DNA of 64,000 bases from Streptococcus orisratti DSM 15617 (GCF_000380105.1 NZ_KB904448.1:103163-167162), one strand, 5' to 3'. Shown: positions 1 to 8,668, numbered from the stretch's first letter. Translations and numbers: made by a program. Notes: generated by a model from the sequence alone, not told the origin.

Positions 1-779
1 ACCTCATCAATATAGACGTTTTTATCTTTAAAACGTGCTCCCATGAAGCGTAACATTTTCTCAACATTATGCTCAAATCCAACCTTTAGAATATCCAGTT
101 TTTCCCCACGATTGAGAGCAAGTATGCGGTATCCTTGAATTTCGTTAACTTTTTCACTGAAATCATAGTAGATTTGAAAAGTTTTATTCTCATCAGCAGA
201 TTCATCTTTAAGTTTTGAAACTATAAAACTGTACGACCAGATATCGTTATAGACCCAAGAACGGAGTTTATTATCCTCTGAAAATGCTTCAACCAAAATA
301 TCAACTGCACCAGAGAGCGCCTTGTCTGTTGATGGGAAAGCTTCATTAGTATAACTCGCTGCTTCGGCTTCAAGGGATGGCTTATTTTGTAAAATGAGGC
401 GAGCCAGAGGAAAAAGACCTGCCTCACGTGCAATGGTTGCTTTCGTACGACGCTTCTCCTTGTAAGGTAAATAGAGTTCTTCAACATCAGCCAACTTATC
501 AGCTTCGGCAATCGCCCGTTGAAGTTCTGGAGTCATTTTACCTTGCTCTTCGATTTTGGCGAGGACTGCTACTTTACGCTCCGCCAAAGTTGTCATACTC
601 TTATCCAAGTCAATAATTGTCTTAATCTGTACCTCATCCAGATTTCCCGTCATTTCTTTACGGTAACGTGCGATGAAAGGAATGGTATTTCCCTCATTCG
701 TCAATTCTAAAACCTTTTCAATTTGATGTTCATTGATGCCCAATTTTTGGGCAATTTCTTTAATATTTGAATTTTCCAT
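1..779 (-). CDS. tex: Tex, S1-domain transcription accessory protein (N-terminal part)
   Basis: About 259 codons of the N-terminus; the C-terminal half, with the YqgF-like, HhH and S1 domains, lies beyond the left edge. The protein begins MENSNIKEIAQKLG and contains the segments ELYLPYKEKRRTKATIAREAGL and FIARYRKEMTGNLDE, which are hallmarks of the Tex N-terminal region. Tex is a cytoplasmic nucleic-acid-binding protein of the Spt6 family, linked to transcription and to toxin or competence regulation in other bacteria. The ATG at 779 is preceded by GAGGGAG. The gene appears monocistronic at its 5' end, with its own extended -10 promoter just upstream. Confidence 0.93.
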   Translation of the reverse strand, partial: MENSNIKEIAQKLGINEHQIEKVLELTNEGNTIPFIARYRKEMTGNLDEVQIKTIIDLDKSMTTLAERKVAVLAKIEEQGKMTPELQRAIAEADKLADVEELYLPYKEKRRTKATIAREAGLFPLARLILQNKPSLEAEAASYTNEAFPSTDKALSGAVDILVEAFSEDNKLRSWVYNDIWSYSFIVSKLKDESADENKTFQIYYDFSEKVNEIQGYRILALNRGEKLDILKVGFEHNVEKMLRFMGARFKDKNVYIDE

Positions 780-788
780 AACTCCCTC

Positions 789-797
789 ATTATAGCA
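789..797 (-). promoter_or_regulatory. Extended -10 promoter of tex
   Basis: On the minus strand TGC-TATAAT lies nine bases before the tex ATG. No good -35 box is seen at 17 bp. Transcription would start only two or three bases before the ATG, so most of the GAGGGAG sequence would be untranscribed or at the extreme 5' end. Confidence 0.55.
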
Positions 798-896
798 CAT
801 TTAGGAAAAAACTCAAAGTAACCATAATGCTTGTATCCTATAACGATACGATAAAAAAGAGGTTTTCCATCTTCTACATAGTTGATGAGATCATGC

Positions 897-965
897 TTAT
901 ACTCTTTGAAAATCAAATTCAGATATTGTTGTCCTGATTTGATGAACTTCAGTTCTATCCTAGAC
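897..965. repeat. Degenerate BOX-like element (one half)
   Basis: This stretch starts with TTATACTCTTTGAAAATCAA and contains GTTGTC, TTTGATGAACTTCAG and TTCTATCCTAG in the same order as the two perfect BOX-like copies at 53493 and 56014. It diverges after GTTCTATC and lacks the other (boxC-like) half. It lies between the tex promoter and the fru operon terminator. It also explains a spurious 86-codon reading frame here. Confidence 0.65.
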
Positions 966-987
966 AAAATAGAAATACCGACTATGA

Positions 988-1017
988 GAAAAGAGGCTGG
1001 ACTTAAGTCCAGCCTCT
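988..1017 (-). terminator. Rho-independent terminator of the fru operon
   Basis: A perfect 26-base palindrome (two 13-base arms, AGAGGCTGGACTT and its complement) is followed on the minus strand by TTTTCTC. It lies 43 bases after the fruA stop. The A-rich bases on the other side could let it work in both directions. Confidence 0.85.
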
Positions 1018-1059
1018 GATTTTGGATAGGATAACCAACCGATTATACCCAAACTAAGT

Positions 1060-3015
1060 TTATTTTGCTTTACGTAGAGCTCCGAAAAGAATACCAGATA
1101 CGATAGCTCCAATTAGAACAAACAGAATATAGAGCAACGGATTTGAAGTAAGTGCAATAACGAAAATTCCTCCGTGTGGCGCCATCAGTTTAATCCCTGC
1201 CAAGCCAACAAGTGCACCTGCAAGAGCTGAACCAACCATAAAGCTAGGAATAGCACGCGCTGGGTCAGCAGCACCAAATGGAATTGCACCTTCAGTAATA
1301 AATGAAAGCCCCATAACGATATTGGTCAAACCTGAATCACGTTCTTCTTGAGTAAATTTATCTTTGAAAAGAAGAGTTGCGACAAATACAGCCAATGGTG
1401 GAACCATACCTCCAGCCATAACCGCTGCCATGACTACCGATCCACCGTCAGCAATACTTGCTGCCAAAGTTCCTGTCCCAAAAACATAGGCCGCTTTATT
1501 GACTGGACCACCCATATCAACAGCCATCATACCACCGACTAGCAAGCCTAAAAGGACAGCGGAACTTCCTGACAATCCCGTCAAGAAATCATTAAGGGCG
1601 GTGTTGATAGCAGACATTGGAATATTGACAGCCAACATCAAGAGTCCTGTGATCATAACACCAAGAAGCGGCAAGATAAGGATTGATTTTGCCCCTTCCA
1701 GTGAACGAGGAACTTTGACATATTTTTTCAAGCAGTTAACAACCCAACCAGCCAAGAAACCACCTACAAGTGCACCTAAGAAACCTGAAGGAACACCAGC
1801 AAGACTAGCAGTTGCTTCTCCACCAGCAGCGAAAGCAACTTTTCCATAAGCCAAACCACTTGAAGCAATAGCTCCAGCCACAAAACCTGAAACCAAACCA
1901 GGTTTTTCGGCGATAGAATAAGCTACATAACCAGCAAATACTGGAAGCATGAAACCAAATGCTGCACTACCGATTCCTTTAAAGATTGCTGCAAGTTCAT
2001 GATATGATCCAAGATTGGATAGCTGATCTTTTGGAACACCCATGATATTATCAAAGAGAAAGGCCAAAGCAATCATAATACCGCCACCAATAACAAATGG
2101 AAGCATCTGAGACACACCACTCATCAAGTGCTTGTAGAAAGCTCCACCAAGAGTTAACTTTTCTTCCGAGGCAGCCTCACCTTGTGCACCATCCTTAGCA
2201 ACGTAAACATCCGCTTGATCGTTTAAGATAATAGTGATCAATTCTTCAGTTTTCTTAATACCATCTGCTACTGGACGCGATACCAACGGTTTGCCATTGA
2301 AACGTGGCATATCAACAGCCTTATCAGCGGCGATGATAACACCTTTGGCTCGCTTGATATCCTCAGCAGTCAATTTGTTACCGACTCCCGAAGCACCATT
2401 TGTTTCAACTTTGATGCCAACACCCATTTCAGCAGCTACTTTTTTCAAGGATTCTTCTGCCATATAAGTATGTGCAATACCAGTTGTACAAGCCGTAACA
2501 GCAACGATGAAATCTTGACCTTCTTTTGGAGTAGTTGTTTGGTTTGCAGTGGCTTTATTATCATCTTCAGCAGCATCAAAAGTTGCAATCACTTCATCAG
2601 CTGATTTTACTTGACGTAATTTGTCAGCAAAGCCATCCTTCAACAAGTATTTAGACAAGTCAGCCAAGGCTGCCAAGTGAGTATCATTAGCCCCATCTGG
2701 TGCAGCAATCATAAAGAACAAATCTACTGGAGCACCATCAAGCGCTTCATAATCAACACCACTAGCTGATTTTGCAAAAAGGACAGTTGCTTCTTTAACT
2801 GCAGCATTTTTGCTGTGAGGCATTGCGACACCTTCTCCCAAACCAGTTGTCATTTGTGCTTCACGATTCATGATACCAGCCTTAAATGTATCAAAATCAC
2901 TAACAATTCCTTTATTGACAAGATTAGTAATCATCTCATCAATAGCCGCCTCTTTAGAAGTCGCTTTCAAATCCAAAAGCATGACATCTTTTTTCAAAAG
3001 GTCTTGAATTTTCAT
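1060..3015 (-). CDS. fruA: PTS fructose-specific enzyme IIABC
   Basis: A 651-residue membrane permease that takes up fructose and phosphorylates it to fructose 1-phosphate. Domain order is IIA (about 1-150, phospho-His67 in AMPHSKN), IIB (about 168-265, phospho-Cys176 in VTACTTGIAHTYMAEE) and IIC (about 300-650, many hydrophobic segments). This length and order are usual for streptococcal FruA. The ATG overlaps the fruK stop by four bases (ATGA), so translation is probably coupled. It is the last gene of fruR-fruK-fruA and is followed by a strong terminator. FruK would then convert the product to fructose 1,6-bisphosphate. Confidence 0.96.
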   Translation of the reverse strand: MKIQDLLKKDVMLLDLKATSKEAAIDEMITNLVNKGIVSDFDTFKAGIMNREAQMTTGLGEGVAMPHSKNAAVKEATVLFAKSASGVDYEALDGAPVDLFFMIAAPDGANDTHLAALADLSKYLLKDGFADKLRQVKSADEVIATFDAAEDDNKATANQTTTPKEGQDFIVAVTACTTGIAHTYMAEESLKKVAAEMGVGIKVETNGASGVGNKLTAEDIKRAKGVIIAADKAVDMPRFNGKPLVSRPVADGIKKTEELITIILNDQADVYVAKDGAQGEAASEEKLTLGGAFYKHLMSGVSQMLPFVIGGGIMIALAFLFDNIMGVPKDQLSNLGSYHELAAIFKGIGSAAFGFMLPVFAGYVAYSIAEKPGLVSGFVAGAIASSGLAYGKVAFAAGGEATASLAGVPSGFLGALVGGFLAGWVVNCLKKYVKVPRSLEGAKSILILPLLGVMITGLLMLAVNIPMSAINTALNDFLTGLSGSSAVLLGLLVGGMMAVDMGGPVNKAAYVFGTGTLAASIADGGSVVMAAVMAGGMVPPLAVFVATLLFKDKFTQEERDSGLTNIVMGLSFITEGAIPFGAADPARAIPSFMVGSALAGALVGLAGIKLMAPHGGIFVIALTSNPLLYILFVLIGAIVSGILFGALRKAK

Positions 3016-3923
3016 AGTTTTTCTACCTCTACTTTTTCATAAGTTTCTTTGATATGTTCAGCAGTTGCCAAGTCATCTGAGAAGGTTGTAGCTGTCCCAC
3101 AGGCAACTCCCCATTTTAGGGCTTCAACTGGATTACCCGATTTGACAAATTCACCTGTAAAACCTGCAACCATAGAATCACCAGCACCTACAGAGTTCTT
3201 CACCTTTCCTTTGATCGGTTTGGCAAAGTATGCTGCTTCAGGAGTAACTAAGAGAGCTCCGTCACCAGCCATCGAAATAATGACATTTTTAGCACCTTTA
3301 GCGAGAATTTCTCGGGCATATTTTTCAATATCAGCTAGTCCATTTAATTCAACTCCAAAGATGTCTGCAAGCTCATGATTATTTGGTTTCACCAAGAGTG
3401 GGTTATAAGCAAGAGAATCCAACAAAGTTTGTCCTTCAAAATCACAAACAACTTCTGCACCCGCTTTTTTAGCAATTGGGATGAGGGTGTTATAAACTTT
3501 GTTCCCCAAACTTGCAGGAGCTGAACCTGCGAATACTACTGTATCATGACTAGTGAGACCAGCCAAGATAGCTTCCAATTCAGCTAATTTTTCACCTGAA
3601 ATCGTTGGCCCAGCACCATTGATTTCTGTTTCTTGTCCCGCCTTAATTTTAACGTTAATACGAGTGTCTTCCTCAACATGGACAAACTGAGTTGAGATAG
3701 ACTCTGCAACCAAACCATCTTCGACAAATCGTCCTGTAAAACCACCGATAAACCCTGTGGCAGTGTTGTCAACATTCAGTCGTTTTAAGATACGGCTGAC
3801 GTTAATCCCTTTTCCACCCGCAAATTTATCATCGCTGTCCATGCGATTCACTGCGCCCATCTCAAGCTGATCTAGACGAACAATGAAATCAATGGATGGA
3901 TTGAGAGTAACAGTGTAAATCAT
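3012..3923 (-). CDS. fruK: 1-phosphofructokinase
   Basis: A 303-residue PfkB-family (ribokinase fold) kinase that phosphorylates fructose 1-phosphate to fructose 1,6-bisphosphate with ATP. Visible motifs are the sugar-binding GGKGINVSRIL (about 36-46) and the catalytic NSVGAGDSMVAGF with Asp249 as predicted base. It overlaps fruR and fruA by four bases on each side (ATGA), a tightly coupled three-gene operon. Length and motifs are typical of FruK; tagatose-6-phosphate kinase is a paralogous alternative but the fru context settles it. Confidence 0.95.
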   Translation of the reverse strand: MIYTVTLNPSIDFIVRLDQLEMGAVNRMDSDDKFAGGKGINVSRILKRLNVDNTATGFIGGFTGRFVEDGLVAESISTQFVHVEEDTRINVKIKAGQETEINGAGPTISGEKLAELEAILAGLTSHDTVVFAGSAPASLGNKVYNTLIPIAKKAGAEVVCDFEGQTLLDSLAYNPLLVKPNNHELADIFGVELNGLADIEKYAREILAKGAKNVIISMAGDGALLVTPEAAYFAKPIKGKVKNSVGAGDSMVAGFTGEFVKSGNPVEALKWGVACGTATTFSDDLATAEHIKETYEKVEVEKL

Positions 3924-4663
3924 ACTTCAATAACCTCCGTTTTCTCCTTAATTTTTTCTAGAAGGGCTCCCTCAGATTTTGTTGTAATAAGACTTACATC
4001 TTCAATCCGGGCTACCTTGACAAAAGAAACTTGTCCCAGCTTAGTGGCATCAAGGAGGACATATGACTTTTGTGCATTTTCAATAATAGTTCTCTTAATT
4101 GCTGCTTCTTCAATATCTGGGGTTGTTAGAAATTCCTCATCAACACCATTCATACCAATGAACGCTTTATCAAAATTAAGTTGAGAAATTTGTTCAACTG
4201 CAACTCTACCAATACTAGCATCTGTAGAATTCTTAACAAAACCACCAATAATAATTGTTTTAAAATTTTTATCAACTAATTTGGCGGCATGATGAATAGA
4301 ATCTGTCACTACTGTAAGATTCTCTTGATATAAAAGATCAACTAACAATTCTGTTGTTGTCCCCGCATCAATAAAAATCACATCTCCATCATTTATTAAA
4401 GTCGATGCTTTATTAGCCACCAAAGATTTGTGATGAACGTTCTTGATAGACTTTTGTTTGTTGGTCAGTTCTTCACGAAGAGAGTGGTGAAGTTCAGCCC
4501 CCCCATGAACGCGGTGAAGCTTACGCTCACCCTCCAACTCATCCAAATCTCGGCGAACTGTTGACTCCGATGTTTGTAAGAGTTCAACTAACCCTTCTAA
4601 AGTCACAAAACTATCTTCAGTAATCTTTTCCATAATCAGTTGTTTGCGTTTTGACTTAAGAAT
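3920..4663 (-). CDS. fruR: DeoR-family fructose operon regulator, probable ATT start
   Basis: A DeoR-family transcription factor: N-terminal helix-turn-helix (TLEGLVELLQTSESTVRRDL) and C-terminal sugar-phosphate sensor domain (FIDAGTTTELLVDLL, IIGGF, FIGMNG). The first ATG (4633) would remove the first helix. Reading upstream in frame gives LKSKRKQLI before MEKI, exactly the conserved start of DeoR proteins, and no ATG, GTG or TTG exists before an in-frame TAA. A near-perfect Shine-Dalgarno AGGAGGTGAT sits 7 bases before ATT at 4663-4661, so I infer an ATT start and 247 residues. It overlaps fruK by four bases. Confidence 0.85.
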   Translation of the reverse strand: MLKSKRKQLIMEKITEDSFVTLEGLVELLQTSESTVRRDLDELEGERKLHRVHGGAELHHSLREELTNKQKSIKNVHHKSLVANKASTLINDGDVIFIDAGTTTELLVDLLYQENLTVVTDSIHHAAKLVDKNFKTIIIGGFVKNSTDASIGRVAVEQISQLNFDKAFIGMNGVDEEFLTTPDIEEAAIKRTIIENAQKSYVLLDATKLGQVSFVKVARIEDVSLITTKSEGALLEKIKEKTEVIEV

Positions 4664-4675
4664 AATATCACCTCC

Positions 4676-4689
4676 TGAAATCGTTTACA
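4676..4689 (-). promoter_or_regulatory. cre site (CcpA) over the fruR start site
   Basis: The minus strand reads TGTAAACGATTTCA, which fits the catabolite-responsive element core TGNAARCGNWWWCA at every position. It overlaps the predicted +1 of the fruR promoter and sits directly before the Shine-Dalgarno sequence, so bound CcpA-HPr(Ser-P) should block the fru operon when a preferred sugar is present. This is inferred from the consensus, not measured. Confidence 0.8.
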
Positions 4690-4694
4690 GCTAT

Positions 4695-4722
4695 ATTATA
4701 TTATATTTTTTAACAATGTCAA
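4695..4722 (-). promoter_or_regulatory. fruR operon promoter
   Basis: Minus strand -35 TTGACA (4717-4722) and -10 TATAAT (4695-4700) with a 16-bp spacer. A second overlapping TATAAT is at 4700-4705 but is too close to the -35 box. Confidence 0.8.
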
Positions 4723-4725
4723 GCG

Positions 4726-4776
4726 TTTTCTATCAAATTCTCTCACAATTTTTCTATTTTCTATCATTTTCTGTCA
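4726..4776. promoter_or_regulatory. Three helically phased repeats, candidate FruR operators
   Basis: TTTTCTATCA at 4726-4735, TTTTCTATCA at 4757-4766 and TTTTCTGTCA at 4767-4776 lie just upstream of the fruR -35 box. Spacings of 31 and 10 bp put all three on one face of the helix. DeoR proteins commonly bind such direct repeats. No FruR binding consensus for this organism was available to compare. Confidence 0.5.
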
Positions 4777-4780
4777 TTTT

Positions 4781-4815
4781 AAAAAAAAAAGAACCGATTT
4801 CCAAAAGAAATCAGT
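4781..4815 (-). terminator. Terminator of the ferredoxin/flavodoxin reductase gene
   Basis: A 9-bp stem (one G-U pair) with a five-base loop is followed on the minus strand by ten T residues. The gene's TGA stop at 4811-4813 is inside the stem. Confidence 0.85.
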
Positions 4816-5827
4816 CCTTCACTGTTTCGTCCTGAATCAATGAGGTCGAGTGAACTGCACGATTATCACGGTCTGGATATATATATTTGATAGCTTGGTT
4901 GATTGCAGTCGGTGCTTCTCCAAAACCAGTCGCAATCAAATCAACCTTACCTTCGTATTCGGCTGCATCACCAATCGCATAAACACCTTCTTGGCTCGTT
5001 TCAAAAAGCGGAGACACGTTAATGCTTGAGCGTTTGTAGTCAATATTCCAGTTTTTAAGATTTTTATTTGATGTCGAAAAGCCAAAACTAACAATGAGGG
5101 AATCCAATGGCAATTCAACCGTCTCGTCAGACTTAACTTTCTGCACGGTCAAACTAGTCACCTTACCATTTTCACCACTCAATGATAAAGGTACATAAGG
5201 TGTCAGAATTTGAACACCTGATTCTTTGAGTAACTCAACACTATGCTCATGTGCACGAAAAGCATCACGACGGTGGATAAGGGTTACACTATCGGCAATC
5301 TTATCAAGGGCATTTGCCCAATCTACTGCCGAATCACCACCACCACAGATAACCACTCGCTGCCCCGCAAACTGATCTAACTTGTGGACATTGTAGAAAA
5401 GGTTATTGTCAGCATAGTCTTCTTCACCGTCCACCCCCAGAGGACGTGGTGCAAAAGCACCATTACCACAGGCAATAATGATACATTTTGACAAATGTTG
5501 CGCTCTGTTTGTTTGAATAGTGAAAAGATTATCTGTCTTTTCAAAGCTTAGCACTTCTTCCTTTAAACAAATAGTAGTACGGTCTTCAAAGCGTTTTAGT
5601 TGTTCAATGAGTCGTTCTACTAACTCACCTGCTGGTATAGTGGGAAATCCAGCTACATCATAAATTATTTTTTCTGGATATAAAACGGCAGGTTGTCCAC
5701 CAAGTTCTGATAAACTCTCAATAATTTTTACTTTCATTCCACGTAAGCCAGCATAAAAAGCTGCAAAGAGTCCCACAGGACCACCACCAATAATTGTAAT
5801 ATCATATATTTCACGATTTTCTGACAT
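4811..5827 (-). CDS. Ferredoxin/flavodoxin--NADP+ reductase, thioredoxin-reductase-like type
   Basis: A 338-residue soluble flavoprotein with an N-terminal FAD-binding [14 protein letters not shown] (about 14-27), a central NADPH-binding [11 protein letters not shown], and a C-terminal [21 protein letters not shown] that closes on FAD. It lacks the CxxC redox pair of true thioredoxin reductases, which places it in the Bacillus YumC-type FNR group that passes electrons between NADPH and ferredoxin or flavodoxin. It starts immediately after a GrpB-family gene (the ATG is adjacent to that gene's stop), so the two are probably co-transcribed. Often misannotated as trxB. Confidence 0.9.
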   Translation of the reverse strand: MSENREIYDITIIGGGPVGLFAAFYAGLRGMKVKIIESLSELGGQPAVLYPEKIIYDVAGFPTIPAGELVERLIEQLKRFEDRTTICLKEEVLSFEKTDNLFTIQTNRAQHLSKCIIIACGNGAFAPRPLGVDGEEDYADNNLFYNVHKLDQFAGQRVVICGGGDSAVDWANALDKIADSVTLIHRRDAFRAHEHSVELLKESGVQILTPYVPLSLSGENGKVTSLTVQKVKSDETVELPLDSLIVSFGFSTSNKNLKNWNIDYKRSSINVSPLFETSQEGVYAIGDAAEYEGKVDLIATGFGEAPTAINQAIKYIYPDRDNRAVHSTSLIQDETVKD

Positions 5828-6337
5828 TTATTTTTCCAACTCCTTATAAATTTCTTCAATGACTGATGATTTATAAGCCATATAGCTCTCGATATCTTTG
5901 GGAAATAGCTGCGCTGCTTTCAGTTTAATAGCTCCATAAGTCTTAACAGCAGCAGGGTGACTACGCATATAATCACGAAAAGCAAGATGACATTTCAACT
6001 CGGGTGAATTTTCAGGACAAACATAAAGATGATGGCTTTGCAAATGCTCTTTACCAGAATACGTAAAAGCTTCCCTGCCTTCAATCCCTAGATTACCTTC
6101 ATGCTGATAACCAATGGTAGCCAAGTTTTTAACAACACTTGGAAAATCCTTTGATAAGATGACAAGGTCAATATCAATTATAGGCTTTGCTGCTAATCCT
6201 TCAACAGCTGTACTTCCAACATGCTCAATTCTGATAGTTAACTCACTAAGAACAGTTCGTAATTCTTGCGCAATTTTTTCAAAATCATCTTTCCAACTCT
6301 CTTGGTAGGGAAGAACAATCACCTCTTTTGTCCGCAT
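5828..6337 (-). CDS. GrpB-family nucleotidyltransferase-like protein
   Basis: A 169-residue protein of the GrpB/UPF0157 family, which has a nucleotidyltransferase fold. Visible are RIEHVGSTAVEGLAAKPIIDIDL (the GS and DxD metal-binding positions) and HHLYVCPENSPELKCHLAFRDYMR. The biochemical role of the family is poorly defined. I chose the ATG at 6337 because GGAGG lies four bases before it; an upstream in-frame start would add nine residues without a Shine-Dalgarno sequence. Confidence 0.85.
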   Translation of the reverse strand: MRTKEVIVLPYQESWKDDFEKIAQELRTVLSELTIRIEHVGSTAVEGLAAKPIIDIDLVILSKDFPSVVKNLATIGYQHEGNLGIEGREAFTYSGKEHLQSHHLYVCPENSPELKCHLAFRDYMRSHPAAVKTYGAIKLKAAQLFPKDIESYMAYKSSVIEEIYKELEK

Positions 6338-6382
6338 AAAACCTCCACAAAAATAAAGAGACATACAATCCGCATGCCTTCT

Positions 6383-6391
6383 ATTATATCA
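6383..6391 (-). promoter_or_regulatory. Extended -10 promoter for the GrpB/FNR pair
   Basis: TGA-TATAAT on the minus strand, overlapping the trmD stop codon, about 46 bases before the grpB-like ATG. No clear -35 box. Confidence 0.5.
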
Positions 6392-7126
6392 CATATTTTT
6401 AGCTTTCATGCCTTTCTCTGCAAGAATCTTTCGAAAAATAACCTCTTCTTCCTCACTAAAAACATAATTTTCTAATAAATCTGGACGACGCTCCAAAGTC
6501 TTACGCAAACTTTGCTCCAAACGCCAAAGACGAATGTTCTCATGATGCCCTGACATAAGAACATCAGGTACTTTCATACCGCGAAAATCGTAAGGACGGG
6601 TATACTGAGGATATTCAAGCAAACCTGATGAAAAGGAATCATCCTGATGACTGGCTTTCTTTCCTATAACATCTGGAATAAGTCGCACTGTCGCATCAAC
6701 TATAGTCATTGCAGCCAGCTCTCCCCCCGTTAAAACGAAGTCACCCAAAGAAACTTCGTCCGTCACTAGGGTTTTAATCCGCTCGTCATAACCTTCATAG
6801 TGTCCACAAATGAAAATCAATTCATTTTCTTGAGACAGTTCTTCAGCGAAAGTTTGATCAAATTTACGCCCCGCAGGATCTAATAGAATAACACGTGGCT
6901 TCTGAGCGTTGATTTTCTCAATCGTGTCAAAAATAGGCTGCGCTCGCAAAAGCATCCCTTGCCCACCACCGTATGGCTCATCATCAACATGACGAGCTTT
7001 TTCTGCATTTTCACGAAAATTATGGTAGTTGATTTCTAGTAACCCTTTTTCCTGAGCTTTGCCAACAATGGAATGTTCAAGGGGAGCAAACATTTCTGGA
7101 AAAAGAGTTAGAATATCAATCCTCAT
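6389..7126 (-). CDS. trmD: tRNA (guanine37-N1)-methyltransferase
   Basis: 245 residues. Methylates G37 next to the anticodon using S-adenosylmethionine, preventing frameshifts. The trefoil-knot SPOUT motifs are clear: [27 protein letters not shown], and DPAGRKFDQ. Starts at ATG 7126 (AAGGA seven bases upstream); a TTG two codons earlier is the only other candidate. Overlaps the end of rimM by 11 bases, the usual rimM-trmD arrangement of Firmicutes. Confidence 0.96.
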   Translation of the reverse strand: MRIDILTLFPEMFAPLEHSIVGKAQEKGLLEINYHNFRENAEKARHVDDEPYGGGQGMLLRAQPIFDTIEKINAQKPRVILLDPAGRKFDQTFAEELSQENELIFICGHYEGYDERIKTLVTDEVSLGDFVLTGGELAAMTIVDATVRLIPDVIGKKASHQDDSFSSGLLEYPQYTRPYDFRGMKVPDVLMSGHHENIRLWRLEQSLRKTLERRPDLLENYVFSEEEEVIFRKILAEKGMKAKNM

Positions 7127-7634
7127 CGTCAAGTCCTTCCATTATTTCCACATCCACACGATTGTTGGGAATATCTACATTTAAAATAACTGGGGGAATA
7201 TAAGGTAGAAGCAAGTCACGCTTACCCTTACGTTTGACCACCCAGACATCATTAGCACCAGGTTGCAAGATTTCCTTAACCTGTCCAATTAGAACATCTC
7301 CTTCATAAACCTCAAGTCCAATAATCTCATGATAGTAGAATTCACCCTCATCAAGTTCAGATAAATCATCTTCTGCAACTTTAAGAGTAAAACCCTTGAA
7401 TTTTTCAATAGCATTGATATGATACATACCCTTAAATTTAACAATATCAAAGTTTTTTTGCTTACGATGACTAGCAATTTCAACTTCCATGACAAAGTTA
7501 TCTTTATCATCAAAAAGTGCCAATTTAGCACCTTTTTTAAAACGCTCGTTTGCAAAGTCAGTCACTGACAATACTCGCATTTCACCCTGAAGACCTTGTG
7601 TATTGACAATTTTTCCAACATTAAAATACTTCAT
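7116..7634 (-). CDS. rimM: 16S rRNA processing protein RimM
   Basis: 172 residues. Assists 30S subunit maturation by binding ribosomal protein S19. N-terminal RimM domain ([20 protein letters not shown]) and C-terminal PRC barrel ([22 protein letters not shown]). I take ATG 7634, preceded by AGGTGG; a longer frame reaching 7706 would run through the tRNA terminator and is not credible. In this genome rimM-trmD is separated from rpsP-khpA by a tRNA gene. Confidence 0.95.
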   Translation of the reverse strand: MKYFNVGKIVNTQGLQGEMRVLSVTDFANERFKKGAKLALFDDKDNFVMEVEIASHRKQKNFDIVKFKGMYHINAIEKFKGFTLKVAEDDLSELDEGEFYYHEIIGLEVYEGDVLIGQVKEILQPGANDVWVVKRKGKRDLLLPYIPPVILNVDIPNNRVDVEIMEGLDDED

Positions 7635-7683
7635 ATTATGTCCACCTACATTTAATCTTAAATATTTTACCACGATAAGAAAG

Positions 7684-7711
7684 AAAAAACCAGTCACTTT
7701 CAGCAACTGGC
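7684..7711 (-). terminator. Terminator after tRNA-Glu
   Basis: Short stem CCAGT/ACTGG with an 11-base loop followed by TTTTTT on the minus strand, starting 6 bases after the tRNA 3' end. Confidence 0.7.
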
Positions 7712-7716
7712 TAAGA

Positions 7717-7788
7717 TAGTCCGTACGGGATTCGAACCCGTGTTACCGCCGTGAAAAGGCGGTGTCTTAACCCCTTGACCAACGGACC
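7717..7788 (-). tRNA. tRNA-Glu (anticodon UUC)
   Basis: A 72-base cloverleaf on the minus strand: acceptor GGTCCGT pairing ACGGACT, D arm, anticodon stem CCGCC/GGCGG with loop TTTTCAC (anticodon TTC), and T loop GGTTCGAATCC. CCA is not encoded. Single tRNA, not part of an rRNA operon here. Confidence 0.95.
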
Positions 7789-7812
7789 ATATTCATTAAC
7801 AGAACAAAAACT

Positions 7813-7841
7813 ATTTTACTCTAAAATAAAACACTTGTCAA
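7813..7841 (-). promoter_or_regulatory. tRNA-Glu promoter
   Basis: TTGACA (7836-7841), 17-bp spacer, TAAAAT (7813-7818) on the minus strand, 25 bases before the mature tRNA. Confidence 0.75.
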
Positions 7842-8079
7842 TACCTTTTTTTACTTTTTTATCTTACTATGGAAATTATCTCCTAGTGATGTTAAAATAT
7901 CAATGAAATTCAGACTAGTTCCATAAATGCATAAAGGCTTGAATGCGATTATGACGAACATAAAAATAATCCCTGCGAATCAATCATAAAATAAATTGTT
8001 GTCCTCTTTCGATCTGTCTTTTATCAATTTCCCTTACTTAAAACAATATGGGATAATGTTTTCAAAAAACTACAAATAT
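7842..8079. other. Non-coding stretch between tRNA-Glu and khpA
   Basis: No intact gene. The minus strand has short protein-like runs broken by stops (for example a 34-codon frame beginning MFVIIAFKPLCIYG), which may be a decayed gene, but I cannot identify it. Confidence 0.3.
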
Positions 8080-8130
8080 AAAAAAGAGAAACAGGTCTTA
8101 TACAATTACAAAGTAATCGCATAAGATCTG
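8080..8130 (-). terminator. Strong terminator of the rpsP-khpA operon
   Basis: An 18-bp stem with one mismatch and a few G-U pairs spans 8092-8130, closed by a TTT-type loop, followed on the minus strand by a TTTCTCTTTTTT tract. Confidence 0.85.
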
Positions 8131-8141
8131 CTCCAAACTTT

Positions 8142-8381
8142 TTATTTCTCGTCAATAACAAGACGTACTTTTTTACCTTGGGTAGGTACCGAATAGACAA
8201 TCGATCTTATCGCAGTAATCGTGCGACCTTTCTTCCCGATAACACGACCGATGTCTTGCGCATCTAAGTCAAGATGGTACTCTAAAAACTCAGGTGTATC
8301 TTCAATTTTTATAGTAAGATTATCTGGTTGTGAAATCAAAGGTTTCACAATAGCGATAATAAGATTTTCAATGGTATCCAT
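8142..8381 (-). CDS. khpA: KhpA, KH-domain RNA-binding protein
   Basis: 79 residues, a single KH domain with the diagnostic [16 protein letters not shown] (GxxG loop). In pneumococcus KhpA forms a complex with KhpB (Jag/EloR) and affects cell length and FtsA levels through RNA binding. It lies 14 bases downstream of rpsP, the conserved streptococcal order. Full family length. Confidence 0.94.
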   Translation of the reverse strand: MDTIENLIIAIVKPLISQPDNLTIKIEDTPEFLEYHLDLDAQDIGRVIGKKGRTITAIRSIVYSVPTQGKKVRLVIDEK

Positions 8382-8395
8382 AGGCTTTCAGTTTC

Positions 8396-8668
8396 TTATT
8401 TTGAGAATTTTTGTTCGTGGAATTTCTTCATAACTCCTTCTTTTGAAAGGATGTTACGTACTGTATCTGAAGGTTGCGCACCTTTAGCCAACCACTCAAG
8501 AACACGATCTTCTTTAAGTGTCACTTGGTTTTCAGCAACAAGCGGGTTGTATGTTCCAACAGTTTCGATAAAACGTCCATCACGTGGTGCACGCGAATCT
8601 GCTACATTGATACGATAAAAAGGTTTTTTCTTAGAACCCATACGAGTCAAACGGATTTTTACTGCCAT
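8396..8668 (-). CDS. rpsP: 30S ribosomal protein S16
   Basis: 90 residues, normal length for S16. The conserved start [29 protein letters not shown] is intact (residues 4 onward). Part of the 30S body. First gene of a short operon with khpA. The Shine-Dalgarno sequence is weak. Confidence 0.98.
   Translation of the reverse strand: MAVKIRLTRMGSKKKPFYRINVADSRAPRDGRFIETVGTYNPLVAENQVTLKEDRVLEWLAKGAQPSDTVRNILSKEGVMKKFHEQKFSK

Noticed and set aside
707..967. 86-codon minus-strand frame overlapping the tex start
   Set aside because: TTG start without a Shine-Dalgarno sequence; it overlaps tex and is explained by a degenerate BOX-like repeat.
4811..5827. Annotating this flavoprotein as thioredoxin reductase
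   Set aside because: The CxxC redox motif of TrxB is missing.
7634..7706. 24-codon N-terminal extension of rimM
   Set aside because: It reads through the tRNA terminator and lacks a ribosome-binding site; family homologues start at the KYFNVG segment.
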